A stretch of DNA of 64,000 nucleotides from Vibrio sp. DW001 (GCF_029016285.1 NZ_CP091976.1:1364001-1428000), one strand, 5' to 3'. Positions 43,493 through 52,747 are shown, counted from the stretch's first letter. A program made the numbers and translations. The notes: generated from the letters alone by a model not told the origin.

Positions 43493-45061
43493 ATGCCACA
43501 TAAATACGCAGAGTTGATGTTTACCAGTGATGTTAAGCAGGTACAACGTGAAATGGGCAGTCGCAGTGGCTACGAGTCAATGGAACATGGCGAGGACTAT
43601 AACTTTCTGTTCTCCGATGTCGAAGCGTCATTTATTGAAGGACGAGATAGTTTCTATATGGCGAGTGTTAACAATGCGGGTTGGCCTTATGTTCAGCATC
43701 GCGGTGGGCCCCAAGGGTTTATGCGCGTACTCGACAGTAACAAGCTTGGCTTTGCTGATTTTAGTGGTAACCGACAATATGTGAGCGCGGGTAACTTTCG
43801 TGGAAATAATCGAGTGTCGTTATTTTTCATGGATTATCCCAATCAACGTAGACTCAAACTGAGCGGCAGGATTGAACAGGTCGCCGATGATGACTGGGAT
43901 ACTTTAGTCCGTCTGGAAGTTGAAGGGTACCCGGCTGCGGTAGAACGTGGTTTTGTTATTCATGTGGAAGCATTTGATTGGAACTGCCCTAAATACATCA
44001 CGCCTCGATTTACAGAATTGGAAATGTCGGATGTGATCACGCCGCTTTTGGCAGAGAACAAACGGTTAAAGTCGATGGCGATTAACAAAGATAAGCCAGA
44101 TAGTGTTGGAGCGGGTGAACTGCCTTTGGTTGTTACTGGCATTCGACAATTGACTCCACATATACGAGCATTCGAATTGCGTCATAGAGACGATATTCCA
44201 CTGCCTGTTGTGTCGGCTGGCGCACATCTGTCTATCCCCGTCGTCCTTGAAAACGGTGAGCGAATAACACGTCGTTACTCTGTCTGTTCTAACCCCAGTC
44301 GCAGAGATATCTATGAGATCGCGGTAAGACAAGATCTTGAGGGAACAGGTGGTTCTAAGGCGATTCACGAACAGTTTACTCTAGGTTTGAATCTTAACTG
44401 TGGTTTGCCGGAAAACTTTTTTGAGCTTCATACGGATAACAGACCAGCGGTATTGGTCGCAGCAGGTATTGGTATTACTCCAATCAAATCGATGGCTCAG
44501 CAGCTAACAAAGCAAGGAAGTGAATTTTCGCTTCATTACGCTGGAAAGCAACGAAGTGAGATGGCCTTTCAGGATCGATTATCAAGGGAGTTTGGCAGTC
44601 AAATTCATTTCTATTACTCGAAGGCTAAACAGCGTCTTAGTTGTGAAAAGGTTCTTACTCAAGCACCTGAAAATAGTGTGTTCTATGTTTGCGGTCCACA
44701 GGGATTGGTCGATGAAATGCTCGCGGTGGCGACAAAGCTAGGCGTAGATATAGGGCGTATTCATTATGAACGCTTTTCGGCGCAGTCTACCACGAATACG
44801 CACGCATTTATGGCGGAGCTTGTTAAGTCAAACGTTACTGTAGAGGTGTCGGATAACCAGAGTTTGTTAGAGGCAATTCTAGAAGAGGGCATTGCTATCC
44901 CTAGTAGCTGCAATGCGGGAGAATGTCGAAGCTGTGTCGTCAAAATAGAGCAGGGTGAGGTCGAACATAGAGACAACTGTTTAACGGTGTTGGAACGAGA
45001 GAGCTTGATGTGCCCGTGTGTATCGCGAGCAAAAAATGGCTCTATAGCGATCAATATCTAG
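43493..45061 (+). CDS. PNPOx-like / ferredoxin-NAD reductase / [2Fe-2S] fusion flavoprotein
   Basis: A 522-residue three-part redox protein. The N-terminal split-barrel pyridoxamine-phosphate-oxidase-like FMN domain spans about 30-185. A ferredoxin reductase follows, with an FAD site (RYSVCSNPS, about 260) and NAD site (VLVAAGIGITPIKSMA, about 320). A C-terminal plant-type [2Fe-2S] domain carries CNAGECRSCVVKIEQGEVEHRDNCL and a fourth Cys (about 470-505). The layout resembles enzymes that reduce NO or organic substrates at FMN with NAD(P)H. GAGGGG precedes the ATG. The HPP gene starts 30 bp later. Confidence 0.9.
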   Translation: MPHKYAELMFTSDVKQVQREMGSRSGYESMEHGEDYNFLFSDVEASFIEGRDSFYMASVNNAGWPYVQHRGGPQGFMRVLDSNKLGFADFSGNRQYVSAGNFRGNNRVSLFFMDYPNQRRLKLSGRIEQVADDDWDTLVRLEVEGYPAAVERGFVIHVEAFDWNCPKYITPRFTELEMSDVITPLLAENKRLKSMAINKDKPDSVGAGELPLVVTGIRQLTPHIRAFELRHRDDIPLPVVSAGAHLSIPVVLENGERITRRYSVCSNPSRRDIYEIAVRQDLEGTGGSKAIHEQFTLGLNLNCGLPENFFELHTDNRPAVLVAAGIGITPIKSMAQQLTKQGSEFSLHYAGKQRSEMAFQDRLSREFGSQIHFYYSKAKQRLSCEKVLTQAPENSVFYVCGPQGLVDEMLAVATKLGVDIGRIHYERFSAQSTTNTHAFMAELVKSNVTVEVSDNQSLLEAILEEGIAIPSSCNAGECRSCVVKIEQGEVEHRDNCLTVLERESLMCPCVSRAKNGSIAINI

Positions 45062-45091
45062 ATGATCAATCATTCCAAAAAAGAGACGAAC

Positions 45092-45550
45092 ATGAAAAAC
45101 TTGATACAAGCGTTAACCGCTGGATTTGGCGCTACGTTAACTATTCTTATATTAGCTTATTTGCGAGAATACTACGGGCTGGACCTATGGTTAATGGCCC
45201 CCTTCGGTGCGACGACTGTGTTGGTGTTTGGTCTGCCAGCTAGTCCTTTAGCACAACCTAAAAATGTGATTTTTGGTCACCTGATTACGGGTGTGATTGG
45301 CTTGGTGTTTGTCCGGTATGTTGGCGCCGAATATTGGGCACTAGCGCTAGCGACAGGAATGGGTGTATTTGCCATGTTAGCCACAAAAACGACTCACCCA
45401 CCCGCTGGTGCTAATCCTATTCTGATTATGCTAATACACCCGAGCTGGACTTTTTTAATCAACCCGGTCTTGCTCGGGGCTGTGGTGATTGTCTTTGTTG
45501 GCCTTGTATATCAAAAATTCATTCAAGGTCTTATGAAACCATCAAATTAA
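45092..45550 (+). CDS. HPP-family membrane protein
   Basis: A 152-residue inner-membrane protein with four helices and the family signature KTTHPPAGANPILIML (about residue 95). Start at 45092 (MKNLIQALTAG); an earlier in-frame ATG at 45062 adds ten polar residues. HPP proteins of cyanobacteria and plastids transport nitrite, so a NOx-related role with the upstream flavoprotein is conceivable. It is the last gene of the LysR-divergent unit, and its 3' end overlaps the convergent repair gene by 4 bp. Confidence 0.85.
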   Translation: MKNLIQALTAGFGATLTILILAYLREYYGLDLWLMAPFGATTVLVFGLPASPLAQPKNVIFGHLITGVIGLVFVRYVGAEYWALALATGMGVFAMLATKTTHPPAGANPILIMLIHPSWTFLINPVLLGAVVIVFVGLVYQKFIQGLMKPSN

Positions 45551-46410
45551 ACCTTCGCTTTTACCCTTAGTTCGAGCGCTTTCGGGTGTTCTTTCTTTGC
45601 GTAATAGCGTACAGCGTGCCTAATAACCCATTTCAATTCTTTATTGGCGGATCTCAGCCACTCATCGCACAATTCAAACACCAGATCAGGATGGTCCTTT
45701 GCAATATCGCCTAAGCTGTTAGCCACACTCCTTTGGACATAAAGGCTGGAGTCGTTTTTTAGCGATTCCAGAATGGGAATGATGGGCGACGGATCCTGAA
45801 TGAAATTCGGAATGTTTTTTCCCCATGGCAATTTAGGGCGTGAACCTTCCGAGCAGAGCCTACGTACATCTTCACTTGGGTCGTTTAACCAACTGTTAAG
45901 CACGTTTAGCGTTCTTTCTTGCTGCTCGATAAGAAAAGGACGTATCGAAAACTCAGCCGTAAAACGTTTGGTTAACTCGACCTGTGCTTGAATCGATACA
46001 TCAAACGGATCGTCTCCGTCGTTATACGTTGGGTCAAGTCCATAGTCGGCAATGTAGGTGCTAAAGGGGAGGTAGTAAAAAGCGGCGATACCTAAGGTTT
46101 CATCTGGCTTGGGAGGGGGTAACATACTGGCGACGATTATGTCCATTGCGTCGCTGTAATTGCTCGGTAAGGTGTGGCGTAAACTTATTGCAATGTGTTT
46201 AGCGCGCCCCATGATTGATAGTGCTTCCAATCCGTTAATAGCCTGTTTAGCGAACGTTTTAGCATCAAATTCAGAATGTACCAACTCAATATTTCGAGCC
46301 ATAAATCCAATTGCTTTCTCATTCAGCTGTTCTTTAAGTGGAACACCTTTAACAATACCACGTGAAGCCGTTGGAATTTGAGGGTCTAAATAGTCTGGAA
46401 TTTCAATCAT
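45547..46410 (-). CDS. AlkC/AlkD-like DNA alkylation repair protein
   Basis: A 287-residue HEAT/ARM-repeat protein of the DNA alkylation repair superfamily, which excises 3-methyl- or 7-methylpurines by holding the DNA in a concave groove. Visible motifs are RLCSEGSRPKLPWGKNI (about 190), SLKNDSSLYVQRSVANSLGDIAKDHPDLVFEL (about 225) and LKWVIRHAVRYYAKKEHPKAL (about 262). Repeats fill most of the chain and no second domain is present. It reads alone, overlapping the HPP gene end by 4 bp. Placement closer to AlkC/YhaZ than AlkD is a guess. Confidence 0.82.
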   Translation of the reverse strand: MIEIPDYLDPQIPTASRGIVKGVPLKEQLNEKAIGFMARNIELVHSEFDAKTFAKQAINGLEALSIMGRAKHIAISLRHTLPSNYSDAMDIIVASMLPPPKPDETLGIAAFYYLPFSTYIADYGLDPTYNDGDDPFDVSIQAQVELTKRFTAEFSIRPFLIEQQERTLNVLNSWLNDPSEDVRRLCSEGSRPKLPWGKNIPNFIQDPSPIIPILESLKNDSSLYVQRSVANSLGDIAKDHPDLVFELCDEWLRSANKELKWVIRHAVRYYAKKEHPKALELRVKAKV

Positions 46411-46439
46411 TGTTGTAACCTAAAGAAGAGTGGATCATG

Positions 46440-46474
46440 TTGCTCAGTCAAACGAATGTTGTCCGACTGAGCAA
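46440..46474. terminator. 10-bp hairpin between two minus-strand genes
   Basis: TTGCTCAGTC (46440-46449) pairs perfectly with GACTGAGCAA (46465-46474) around a 15-nt loop. It lies between the DABB-like gene and the alkylation repair gene. No T run follows on either strand, so it could be a terminator stem or a protein-binding palindrome. Confidence 0.4.
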
Positions 46475-46518
46475 TAAGTGGAATCTATAATACTAAACAA
46501 AAATGCGTATTGTCTGGT

Positions 46519-46845
46519 TTAATTCCAGTGGCTTAATTGCGTAAAATGCGCCACGCCACTCTCACCATTCTCATTGGCTTGCATTAAAGAGAAATACTGT
46601 CCGCAAACCTCACTCTTACTTGCTACAGAAAACGCTTGTGCTGCGGATTCTTCCGATTGCCAATGGATGAGATCAACCCAGTTATTTTCTTTCCCCTTTA
46701 GAAGCTCACGACGGATATACCCTTCTCGTTGACTGAGAAATTGGCTTTCAAATTGCTCAGCGGCTTCTAACAGTTGATTTTCTGTTACCTCAGGTGAGGT
46801 TTTGAATGGTGCCCACTCAACCGTAATATTTCCATCTGTCTTCAT
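46519..46845 (-). CDS. Small ABM/DABB-like protein, unknown role
   Basis: A 108-residue protein, start at 46845 (MKTDGNITVEWAPF) with GGAG 9 bases upstream. Alternating beta strands and helices, with a central LKGKENNWVDLIHWQSEESAAQAF, resemble dimeric alpha-beta-barrel (antibiotic biosynthesis monooxygenase-like) folds. No catalytic residue can be named. It is divergent from the WYL regulator (about 90 bp apart), which probably controls it. Confidence 0.6.
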   Translation of the reverse strand: MKTDGNITVEWAPFKTSPEVTENQLLEAAEQFESQFLSQREGYIRRELLKGKENNWVDLIHWQSEESAAQAFSVASKSEVCGQYFSLMQANENGESGVAHFTQLSHWN

Positions 46846-46910
46846 TTTATTCTCCAAGGTTGTGTCATTTGAGTTTTGACTGGTTTCTCAGTGCTGTGCT
46901 AGATTACGTT

Positions 46911-46937
46911 TTAATATGACAAAATAGGACATATTAA
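46911..46937. promoter_or_regulatory. Palindrome overlapping the WYL regulator start
   Basis: TTAATATG at 46911-46918 and its exact inverse CATATTAA at 46930-46937 enclose 11 bases, and the right arm touches the ATG. It lies between the divergent DABB-like gene and the WYL regulator. Autorepression by steric block of initiation is likely. Confidence 0.6.
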
Positions 46938-47674
46938 TGGGGCGGGGTTCAACATCAGGAAAAATGGCGCGGTTAGATCAGTTGCTAGGAAGGTTAAAAT
47001 CGGGCGATCCGTTTACGGCGACAATCTTGGCGCAGGAGCTAGGTATTAGTTTGCGGACATTGATGCGGGATCTACAGATCTTAAAAGAGCAAGGTTATCC
47101 AATAGAAACGGAACAAGGTCGAGGCGGCGGTGTGCGCTTATATCCGCGTTGGGGAATTGGTCGCTTGGCGCTTAATTATCGCGAAGTGATTGACCTATTA
47201 TTAGCACTAAGCGTGCTGGAAAAGATGGACTCTCCGTTGCTGCTCGGTCACTTAGGTTCAGTGCGAAATAAGCTATTTGCTTCATTTCCAGACGCAATGA
47301 GACCAACGATACGTCAGCTCCGTGAACGGATTTTAGTCGGAGAACAGGCATCAGCTCAGGTATTGGATGGCTATCAAAATGAATTTCAACGAGAAAGTAG
47401 CTCAGTAATACTGCAAAGTTTCTTTGAAACCAAACAGATCGAAATTGAGTACCAACGAGCCGATAGAGTGATCTCCATTCGCTCAATAGAAATTCATTAT
47501 CTTTTTCTTAACTGGCCAGTGTGGTATTTAATCTCTTGGGACCACTTTCGCGATGCACCTCGGACCTTCCGTATTGATCGGGTGCAAAAAGCGACGATTC
47601 ACCATGAGAGCTTCAAGTTACGGGCACTGACTAGTTTTTCCGATGAGTTATCACAGTTTTCTAAACCGCTATAA
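46937..47674 (+). CDS. HTH-WYL (YafY-family) transcription regulator
   Basis: A 245-residue regulator. A DeoR-like winged HTH spans about 10-70 (RLDQLLGRLKSGDPFTATILAQELGISLRTLMRDLQILKEQGYPIETEQGRGGGVRL), and a WYL-type ligand domain about 145-235 (IEIEYQRADRV, WPVWYLISWDHFRDAPRTFRIDRVQKA). The name-giving motif is present as WYL. It is divergent from a small DABB-like gene, and a palindrome covers its start. The ligand is unknown. Confidence 0.88.
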   Translation: MGRGSTSGKMARLDQLLGRLKSGDPFTATILAQELGISLRTLMRDLQILKEQGYPIETEQGRGGGVRLYPRWGIGRLALNYREVIDLLLALSVLEKMDSPLLLGHLGSVRNKLFASFPDAMRPTIRQLRERILVGEQASAQVLDGYQNEFQRESSSVILQSFFETKQIEIEYQRADRVISIRSIEIHYLFLNWPVWYLISWDHFRDAPRTFRIDRVQKATIHHESFKLRALTSFSDELSQFSKPL

Positions 47675-47851
47675 TACCAAGCTAGGTAAGTGTGAGATCA
47701 ACATGAATGTCATTCCGCTGACCACTTAAGACAGCATTGTAAACATAGCAATGGGCCTCCCTGCCCATTGATGTAGGCTCATAACGACCATGTTGCTGAC
47801 CCGTTGATTGTCCAGTTTGGTATCACGGTTACTGAGTTTTATGGTGTCCTA

Positions 47852-48445
47852 TTAGATGAGCGCATCTTTGAGAAGCTCTAATCTATCCTGTCCCCAGAAT
47901 TGCTCACCATTATAATAGTAAGCAGGGGCACCAAGTGCACCTTGTTCGATGGCCTCGGCGGTGTTGGCTTCATAGATTGCATGGACCTGCTCTGTCTTGG
48001 CTTGGGTGATGACTGCATCTGCGTTAAGTTTTAGTTCCGTCAGTATCGTGTGTAACACCGCTTCATCTGCAATATCCTGTTCCTGCGACCAGCATGCCGC
48101 TTGTGCTAGACCGGCAAACTCACCGGCATTAATGTCCATTTCTTGTAGAGCAATAATGCACTTGTCTGCAAGGCTAGGGTCCGTTGGGAAGTGGGCTGGA
48201 TGTAAGTTTGCAGGTAACTGTCGTTTCGCTGCCCATCGCTTTATCTCTACCAAACGATAGGCTTGTCGACACTTAGGGCGTTCATGTATTGGTAGAGTGC
48301 CTGTTGTCGCAAAAACTTGACGAATTATAAAAGGTTTAAAATGAATACTGGCGTTGGTTTCTTCTGCTATCTGAAGCAATAGTGAATGGCCAAAATAGGT
48401 AAACGGGGAAATGCTGGTGAAGTAATAATCTATCGATTTGTTCAT
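47852..48445 (-). CDS. HCCA-isomerase-like / DsbA-family protein
   Basis: A 197-residue thioredoxin-fold protein of the 2-hydroxychromene-2-carboxylate isomerase group, start at 48445 (MNKSIDYYFTSISPF). The active site position has SISPFTYFG instead of CxxC, so it works like a glutathione-dependent isomerase rather than a disulfide enzyme. The C-terminal motif is EQGALGAPAYYYNGEQFWGQDRLELL. It is divergent from the AraC-family gene, 156 bp away, which may regulate it. The true substrate is uncertain. Confidence 0.85.
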   Translation of the reverse strand: MNKSIDYYFTSISPFTYFGHSLLLQIAEETNASIHFKPFIIRQVFATTGTLPIHERPKCRQAYRLVEIKRWAAKRQLPANLHPAHFPTDPSLADKCIIALQEMDINAGEFAGLAQAACWSQEQDIADEAVLHTILTELKLNADAVITQAKTEQVHAIYEANTAEAIEQGALGAPAYYYNGEQFWGQDRLELLKDALI

Positions 48446-48601
48446 GGTATCCATATCCTTAAAGTGTCATTTTTTGTGGTGTAAACATAATTAGTGTATC
48501 TGATTGTTAGAATGCAATAAAAATGTCATTATTATGTCCAGTTGTTATGATAATTAGTCCGATTTTGCATATTTCATTTAAATGGATTCCAGAGGTTGTT
48601 T

Positions 48602-49357
48602 ATGGCAAAACTTGATCGTCTATCTGCGCTTATCGCTCGCTTTGAACTTAAAGCAGAAGTGGCTTGCGATTTGAACTGTGCCAACTTATTTTTACTGTCT
48701 GATGCGAAAAATGGTGAATTAAATCGAATTGTGTTTTGGCCAATAGCAAGAGATGACCTCGATGATATGCCTGTGGACGGTGAATTAATGGTTGCGGCAT
48801 CGATTGATTTAGGTGGGAAATCCAACCCGCTAGCGAGGGCGTTACCAAGTAGAGTAACGCTTTCAATTGATGAAGAGAGTAATTTGAAAGACCTCGCGCA
48901 GCTCATTATTGGCGAGATCCACGAACAGCGTTGTGGTCAAGCTACGACATTGCAAAAATTATTTGAGGTTATGGTTATCATTATGCTTAGAAAGGTAATG
49001 AGGCAGCATGCTGATAATCCGGGGCTGATAGCGGGTCTCGCAGACGAGCGTCTAAGCAAAGCCTTAGTGGCGATACATGAAAAGCCAGAGTTTGACTGGA
49101 GGGTAGAAGACCTTGCTGATACTGCAGGACTATCTCGTAGTCAATTTATGCAGCGCTTTAAAGCACGAGTAGGGCACACCCCCGCTCAATACCTGCGTGA
49201 TTGGCGACTTTCACTTGCAAGGCAAGACTTAGAGAAAGGAGACCGAGTAAAAGTGGTGGCTCAACGATATTGCTACGGTAGTCAAGAAGCGTTGAGCCGA
49301 GCATTCAATCAGCGTTATCAATGCAGCCCTGCTCAGGTTAGAAAAACACAGGCATAA
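48602..49357 (+). CDS. AraC-family regulator with cupin_6 sensor
   Basis: A 251-residue activator. The N-terminal cupin_6-type domain (residues 1-130) includes EIHEQRCGQATTLQKLFEVMVIIMLRKVM. The C-terminal AraC double HTH (about 155-250) reads WRVEDLADTAGLSRSQFMQRFKARVGHTPAQYLRDWRLSLAR and VAQRYCYGSQEALSRAFNQRYQCSPAQVR. The ATG at 48602 follows GAGG; an upstream TTG adds two residues. It is divergent from the HCCA-isomerase-like gene and convergent with an MFS exporter. Confidence 0.88.
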   Translation: MAKLDRLSALIARFELKAEVACDLNCANLFLLSDAKNGELNRIVFWPIARDDLDDMPVDGELMVAASIDLGGKSNPLARALPSRVTLSIDEESNLKDLAQLIIGEIHEQRCGQATTLQKLFEVMVIIMLRKVMRQHADNPGLIAGLADERLSKALVAIHEKPEFDWRVEDLADTAGLSRSQFMQRFKARVGHTPAQYLRDWRLSLARQDLEKGDRVKVVAQRYCYGSQEALSRAFNQRYQCSPAQVRKTQA

Positions 49358-49384
49358 TATCTCTACGAAGTGCTTAAGCTGCGC

Positions 49385-50563
49385 CTATTGATTGGAACGA
49401 ATCAAAGGATTTTCATGTTTAATAGAAGGCATAATTAGGTTTGCAGCGATCGTCACAAACATCAACATACCGGCAACAGGCCAAAGGCTACCGTCATAGA
49501 AAACGGTCGTTAGCCAGCCTGTGATGGACGAAATAAAGAACTGATTTGCACCAAATAAGGCGGAAGCAGATCCGGTATGTTCTTTAAAATGGCTGATATA
49601 TATGGCATTACAGTTAGGCATCGATGCACCCAACGAGCCAATCATGCAGATAACACTGATCGCTTGAATCTCTACAGGGGCATCGAGGTAAGTCAATAAA
49701 ACAAAGAAAGCTACAAATAAGAATTGGAAGCGCAATGCCCATTTCAATAGAAAGTTGGCCATATAGGTAGAGAGTAGATAATTGTTTACTCTATTGATGA
49801 CGGCCATTGCCACAACATTGGCAGCGAATACGAGGGCAAATACCTGATCGTCAAGACCGAAATATTGCTGATAAACAAAGGATGCGTTGGTGATAAATAT
49901 CATCATTACGCTCTGTGAAAAACCTTGTACACCGATATACCGAAGAGCGGGTTTGTTGCGTAAAACAAACCGGTATCTTTCTATTACTGACAATGTCTGG
50001 TGATGTTCAATTTTGTCATTTGGAAGTTTTAATACCGTGAGCAAGATAACCAACATACCGTAACCGAACAAGACATAAAAGATAACCTGCCAATCCGCTA
50101 CCAAAAGTATCAGTGCACCAATACTCGGCGCTAATGCTGGCGCACCAACCAAAATAAGTGTAACGAGCGCAAACATTTTGGCTGCTTGATTACCTGTCGC
50201 TCTCTCACGAATGAGTGCAGGTACGCAGACGACGGAAAATCCGCCACCTATCGCCTGGACCACTCTCATAATTTGTACCGTTAATAGGCTGTCTGCTTGG
50301 GCTATAATGAGTGTGGTTACGGAGTATATGGACAGCCCTAAAATTATCATGCGCTTTTTGCCAAAGCGATCAGCGAGCGGGCCACCAATTAACTGACCGA
50401 TCGCCATGCCAAAAATGTAGAAGCTGATTGTGGTGGCAATTTCGTCGGGTCCAACATTGAAAAACTCCGCCATATAAGGCATGGCAGGAAGGTAAGTATC
50501 TACCGCAAATGGGGATACTCCGATGATCATTGCCATTAATATGACAAACGTTTTTTGAGACAT
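49385..50563 (-). CDS. Bcr/CflA-type MFS exporter
   Basis: A 392-residue major-facilitator protein with 12 helices. Motif A is GQLIGGPLADRFGKKRMIILGL (about 60-80), the DHA1 helix-1 pattern is GVSPFAVDTYLPAMPYMAEFF, and the helix-4/5 region is QAIGGGFSVVCVPALIRERATGNQAAK. It is divergent from a MarR gene, and two MarR-type palindromes lie in the 150 bp between them, so it is probably repressed by MarR. A second Bcr/CflA gene at 27.7 kb is in a different control context. Confidence 0.9.
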   Translation of the reverse strand: MSQKTFVILMAMIIGVSPFAVDTYLPAMPYMAEFFNVGPDEIATTISFYIFGMAIGQLIGGPLADRFGKKRMIILGLSIYSVTTLIIAQADSLLTVQIMRVVQAIGGGFSVVCVPALIRERATGNQAAKMFALVTLILVGAPALAPSIGALILLVADWQVIFYVLFGYGMLVILLTVLKLPNDKIEHHQTLSVIERYRFVLRNKPALRYIGVQGFSQSVMMIFITNASFVYQQYFGLDDQVFALVFAANVVAMAVINRVNNYLLSTYMANFLLKWALRFQFLFVAFFVLLTYLDAPVEIQAISVICMIGSLGASMPNCNAIYISHFKEHTGSASALFGANQFFISSITGWLTTVFYDGSLWPVAGMLMFVTIAANLIMPSIKHENPLIRSNQ

Positions 50564-50636
50564 AACGGTTACTCTTAGTTTCTAGCCGGGTTTAATTACT
50601 ATCCGAACTTGCCCTATAACGATAAAGGGGGAGGGA

Positions 50637-50660
50637 TATTATCTTTCTGGAAAGATAATA
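50637..50660. promoter_or_regulatory. MarR operator 1
   Basis: TATTATCTTTC-TG-GAAAGATAATA, a perfect 11+2+11 palindrome between the divergent MFS and MarR genes, 77 bp before the MFS start. Confidence 0.82.
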
Positions 50661-50670
50661 ACTTGAATTA

Positions 50671-50686
50671 ATCTTTCTGGAAAGAT
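50671..50686. promoter_or_regulatory. MarR operator 2
   Basis: ATCTTTC-TG-GAAAGAT, a perfect 16-bp palindrome identical to the core of operator 1 and 30 bp from it centre to centre (about three turns). It lies 28 bp before the MarR start. Confidence 0.8.
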
Positions 50687-50714
50687 ATTATTTGGAAAAT
50701 TATTGAGGTCCATT

Positions 50715-51224
50715 ATGTCGAACAAACATTTAAACGTTGATGACTTCATCAGCCTGATGAAAGAGAACTGGCCAACCGCCTTTCAATCTCTTTATCCGCT
50801 TTTCCCAAGAATTCGTCGTATTGAGGAGCATATCAACGCTGACAAAGCGTCAATAATGGCGTGTTACGGCCTTTATAGTTCAGATTTTGATCTATTAACC
50901 GCACTGCGCAGAAGCAACAAGGCTGCTCCGTACGAACTCATGCCAACCGAGATATGTGAATACATGCTTTTTAGCTCCGGTGGATTGACCAAAGTGATGA
51001 ATAGGTTAGAAAAAAAGGCCTTTATTACCCGGGTAGAAAGCAACCATGATAAGCGAATTAAAATGGTGAGGTTAACCGTCGAAGGCGAGCAACTAATAGA
51101 AGAAGTGGTCGAGCAGTTCCAAGATCTACACACCACTTATTTAGATGGGTTTAAGCAAGAAGATGTTGAGCAACTTGATTTTCTGGTACGCAAGTTACTA
51201 AACAATATAGAATTAAAAAAATAG
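50715..51224 (+). CDS. MarR-family regulator
   Basis: A 169-residue regulator. Start at 50715 (MSNKHLNVDDF), with GAGG upstream; a TTG start at 50703 is less likely. A winged HTH spans about 55-120 (LMPTEICEYMLFSSGGLTKVMNRLEKKAFITRVESNHDKRIKMVRLTVEGEQLIEE). It is followed after 24 bp by D-serine dehydratase and faces an MFS exporter, with two palindromic operators between. It probably senses a small amphipathic or amino-acid-like ligand and represses both directions. Confidence 0.9.
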   Translation: MSNKHLNVDDFISLMKENWPTAFQSLYPLFPRIRRIEEHINADKASIMACYGLYSSDFDLLTALRRSNKAAPYELMPTEICEYMLFSSGGLTKVMNRLEKKAFITRVESNHDKRIKMVRLTVEGEQLIEEVVEQFQDLHTTYLDGFKQEDVEQLDFLVRKLLNNIELKK

Positions 51225-51248
51225 CGTTGTTTATTCAAAGGACAAGAC

Positions 51249-52580
51249 ATGGTTACGTATGACAAGCATTCTCTGGAGAGTCAATTCCCACTGTTAAAGC
51301 AATTGGTTGCATTGGAAGAGATCCATTGGTTCAACCCTAACAGTACCACTCTAGAAGTTGCGTTACCTTTTGTCGGTCTTGATGAAAAAGATATACGCGA
51401 TGCGAGCCAACGACTTAAAAGATTTGCACCGTATATTGCTGATGTTTTTCCGGAAACCGCTGCTTCTAGAGGGATAATAGAGTCGGAAGTGGTGGAAATA
51501 GCGCAAATGAAAGCGGAAATGGAGCGGCTATATACGACGCCAATTCTCGGCCGGTTGATGTTAAAAAAAGATAGCCACCTTCCTATATCTGGGTCAATAA
51601 AAGCGCGTGGTGGTATCTATGAGGTGTTAACTCACGCCGAAAAACTGGCTATTAACGCCGGGGTGCTTTCTGAAGAAGAGGACTACAGGAAACTGTCGAC
51701 TGAAGCGCTGAAAACCTTCTTTGGTCAATACAGTATTGCCGTTGGTTCTACTGGTAACCTTGGGTTGTCTATTGGAATTATCAGCGCAAAAATGGGCTTT
51801 TCTGTCTCAGTTCATATGTCCGCTGAAGCACGAGAATGGAAGAAACGTAAGCTCCGCTCCCATGGTGTCAATGTTGTGGAATACGAACAAGATTATGGTG
51901 TGGCAGTTGAGCAAGGTCGTAAAGAATCCGAAAAAGATCCGAACTGTTTTTTCATCGATGACGAGAACTCGCAGACACTCTTTCTTGGCTATTCCGTCGC
52001 TGGGGAACGAATAAAGGCGCAGTTTGACCAAATGGGTATCATCGTTGACGAAGATCATCCACTGTTTGTCTATTTGCCTTGTGGGGTCGGTGGTGGTCCT
52101 GGAGGCGTTGCTTTTGGACTAAAAATGGCCTTTGGTGATCACGTGCATTGTGTTTTTGCAGAACCGACACATTCTCCCTGTATGTTGCTTGGTGTTCACA
52201 CTGGGCTTCACGATAAAATATGTGTACAAGATATTGGCATCGATAATGTAACGGCGGCAGATGGATTGGCAGTGGGAAGGGCATCTGGGTTTGTTGGTCG
52301 AGCAATGGAACGATTGCTTGATGGTTACTACACTATTTCAGACCAGAGAATGTATCGTTTTCTAGGTCAACTCGACCAATGCGAAGGGATTCAACTCGAA
52401 CCTTCCGCATTGGCCGGAATGTTGGGTCCCATTATTGTTACGAACGCGAGTGAATACCAGAAACGCTTGGGCTTAGATGATCGGTTAATGGAAAATGCCA
52501 CACATCTTGTTTGGGCCACGGGAGGAGGAATGGTGCCGGAAAAAGAGATGGCATCTTATTTGGCCAAGGCAGTTGGTTAA
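51249..52580 (+). CDS. dsdA: D-serine dehydratase (D-serine ammonia-lyase)
   Basis: A 443-residue PLP enzyme that converts D-serine to pyruvate and ammonia. The PLP lysine lies in [17 protein letters not shown] (about residue 118), the phosphate-binding loop is [12 protein letters not shown] (about 170), and the glycine loop is [20 protein letters not shown] (about 277). C-terminal STGG-type motif [10 protein letters not shown]. Length fits DsdA. In enteric bacteria it pairs with DsdC (LysR) and DsdX; here it follows a MarR regulator in one transcript, an unusual pairing that might link D-serine to exporter control. Confidence 0.95.
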   Translation: MVTYDKHSLESQFPLLKQLVALEEIHWFNPNSTTLEVALPFVGLDEKDIRDASQRLKRFAPYIADVFPETAASRGIIESEVVEIAQMKAEMERLYTTPILGRLMLKKDSHLPISGSIKARGGIYEVLTHAEKLAINAGVLSEEEDYRKLSTEALKTFFGQYSIAVGSTGNLGLSIGIISAKMGFSVSVHMSAEAREWKKRKLRSHGVNVVEYEQDYGVAVEQGRKESEKDPNCFFIDDENSQTLFLGYSVAGERIKAQFDQMGIIVDEDHPLFVYLPCGVGGGPGGVAFGLKMAFGDHVHCVFAEPTHSPCMLLGVHTGLHDKICVQDIGIDNVTAADGLAVGRASGFVGRAMERLLDGYYTISDQRMYRFLGQLDQCEGIQLEPSALAGMLGPIIVTNASEYQKRLGLDDRLMENATHLVWATGGGMVPEKEMASYLAKAVG

Positions 52581-52747
52581 CGTCACTTACTTCCCAGATA
52601 ATTGAATTGGTTCATAATTAAGCGTTCTTAACACCTCCCTACTACATAATTTTTCTGACCGCATACCTCCAAATGGTAATAATACTCATTTTTGTTTGAT
52701 CTAGAACAAAGAGACTATACATTTACCTCTAAAGTGGTATATTAAAT

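Noticed and set aside
50637..50690. Short CRISPR-like repeat pair
   Set aside because: Only two copies, each a perfect palindrome placed between divergent genes next to marR; these are operators.
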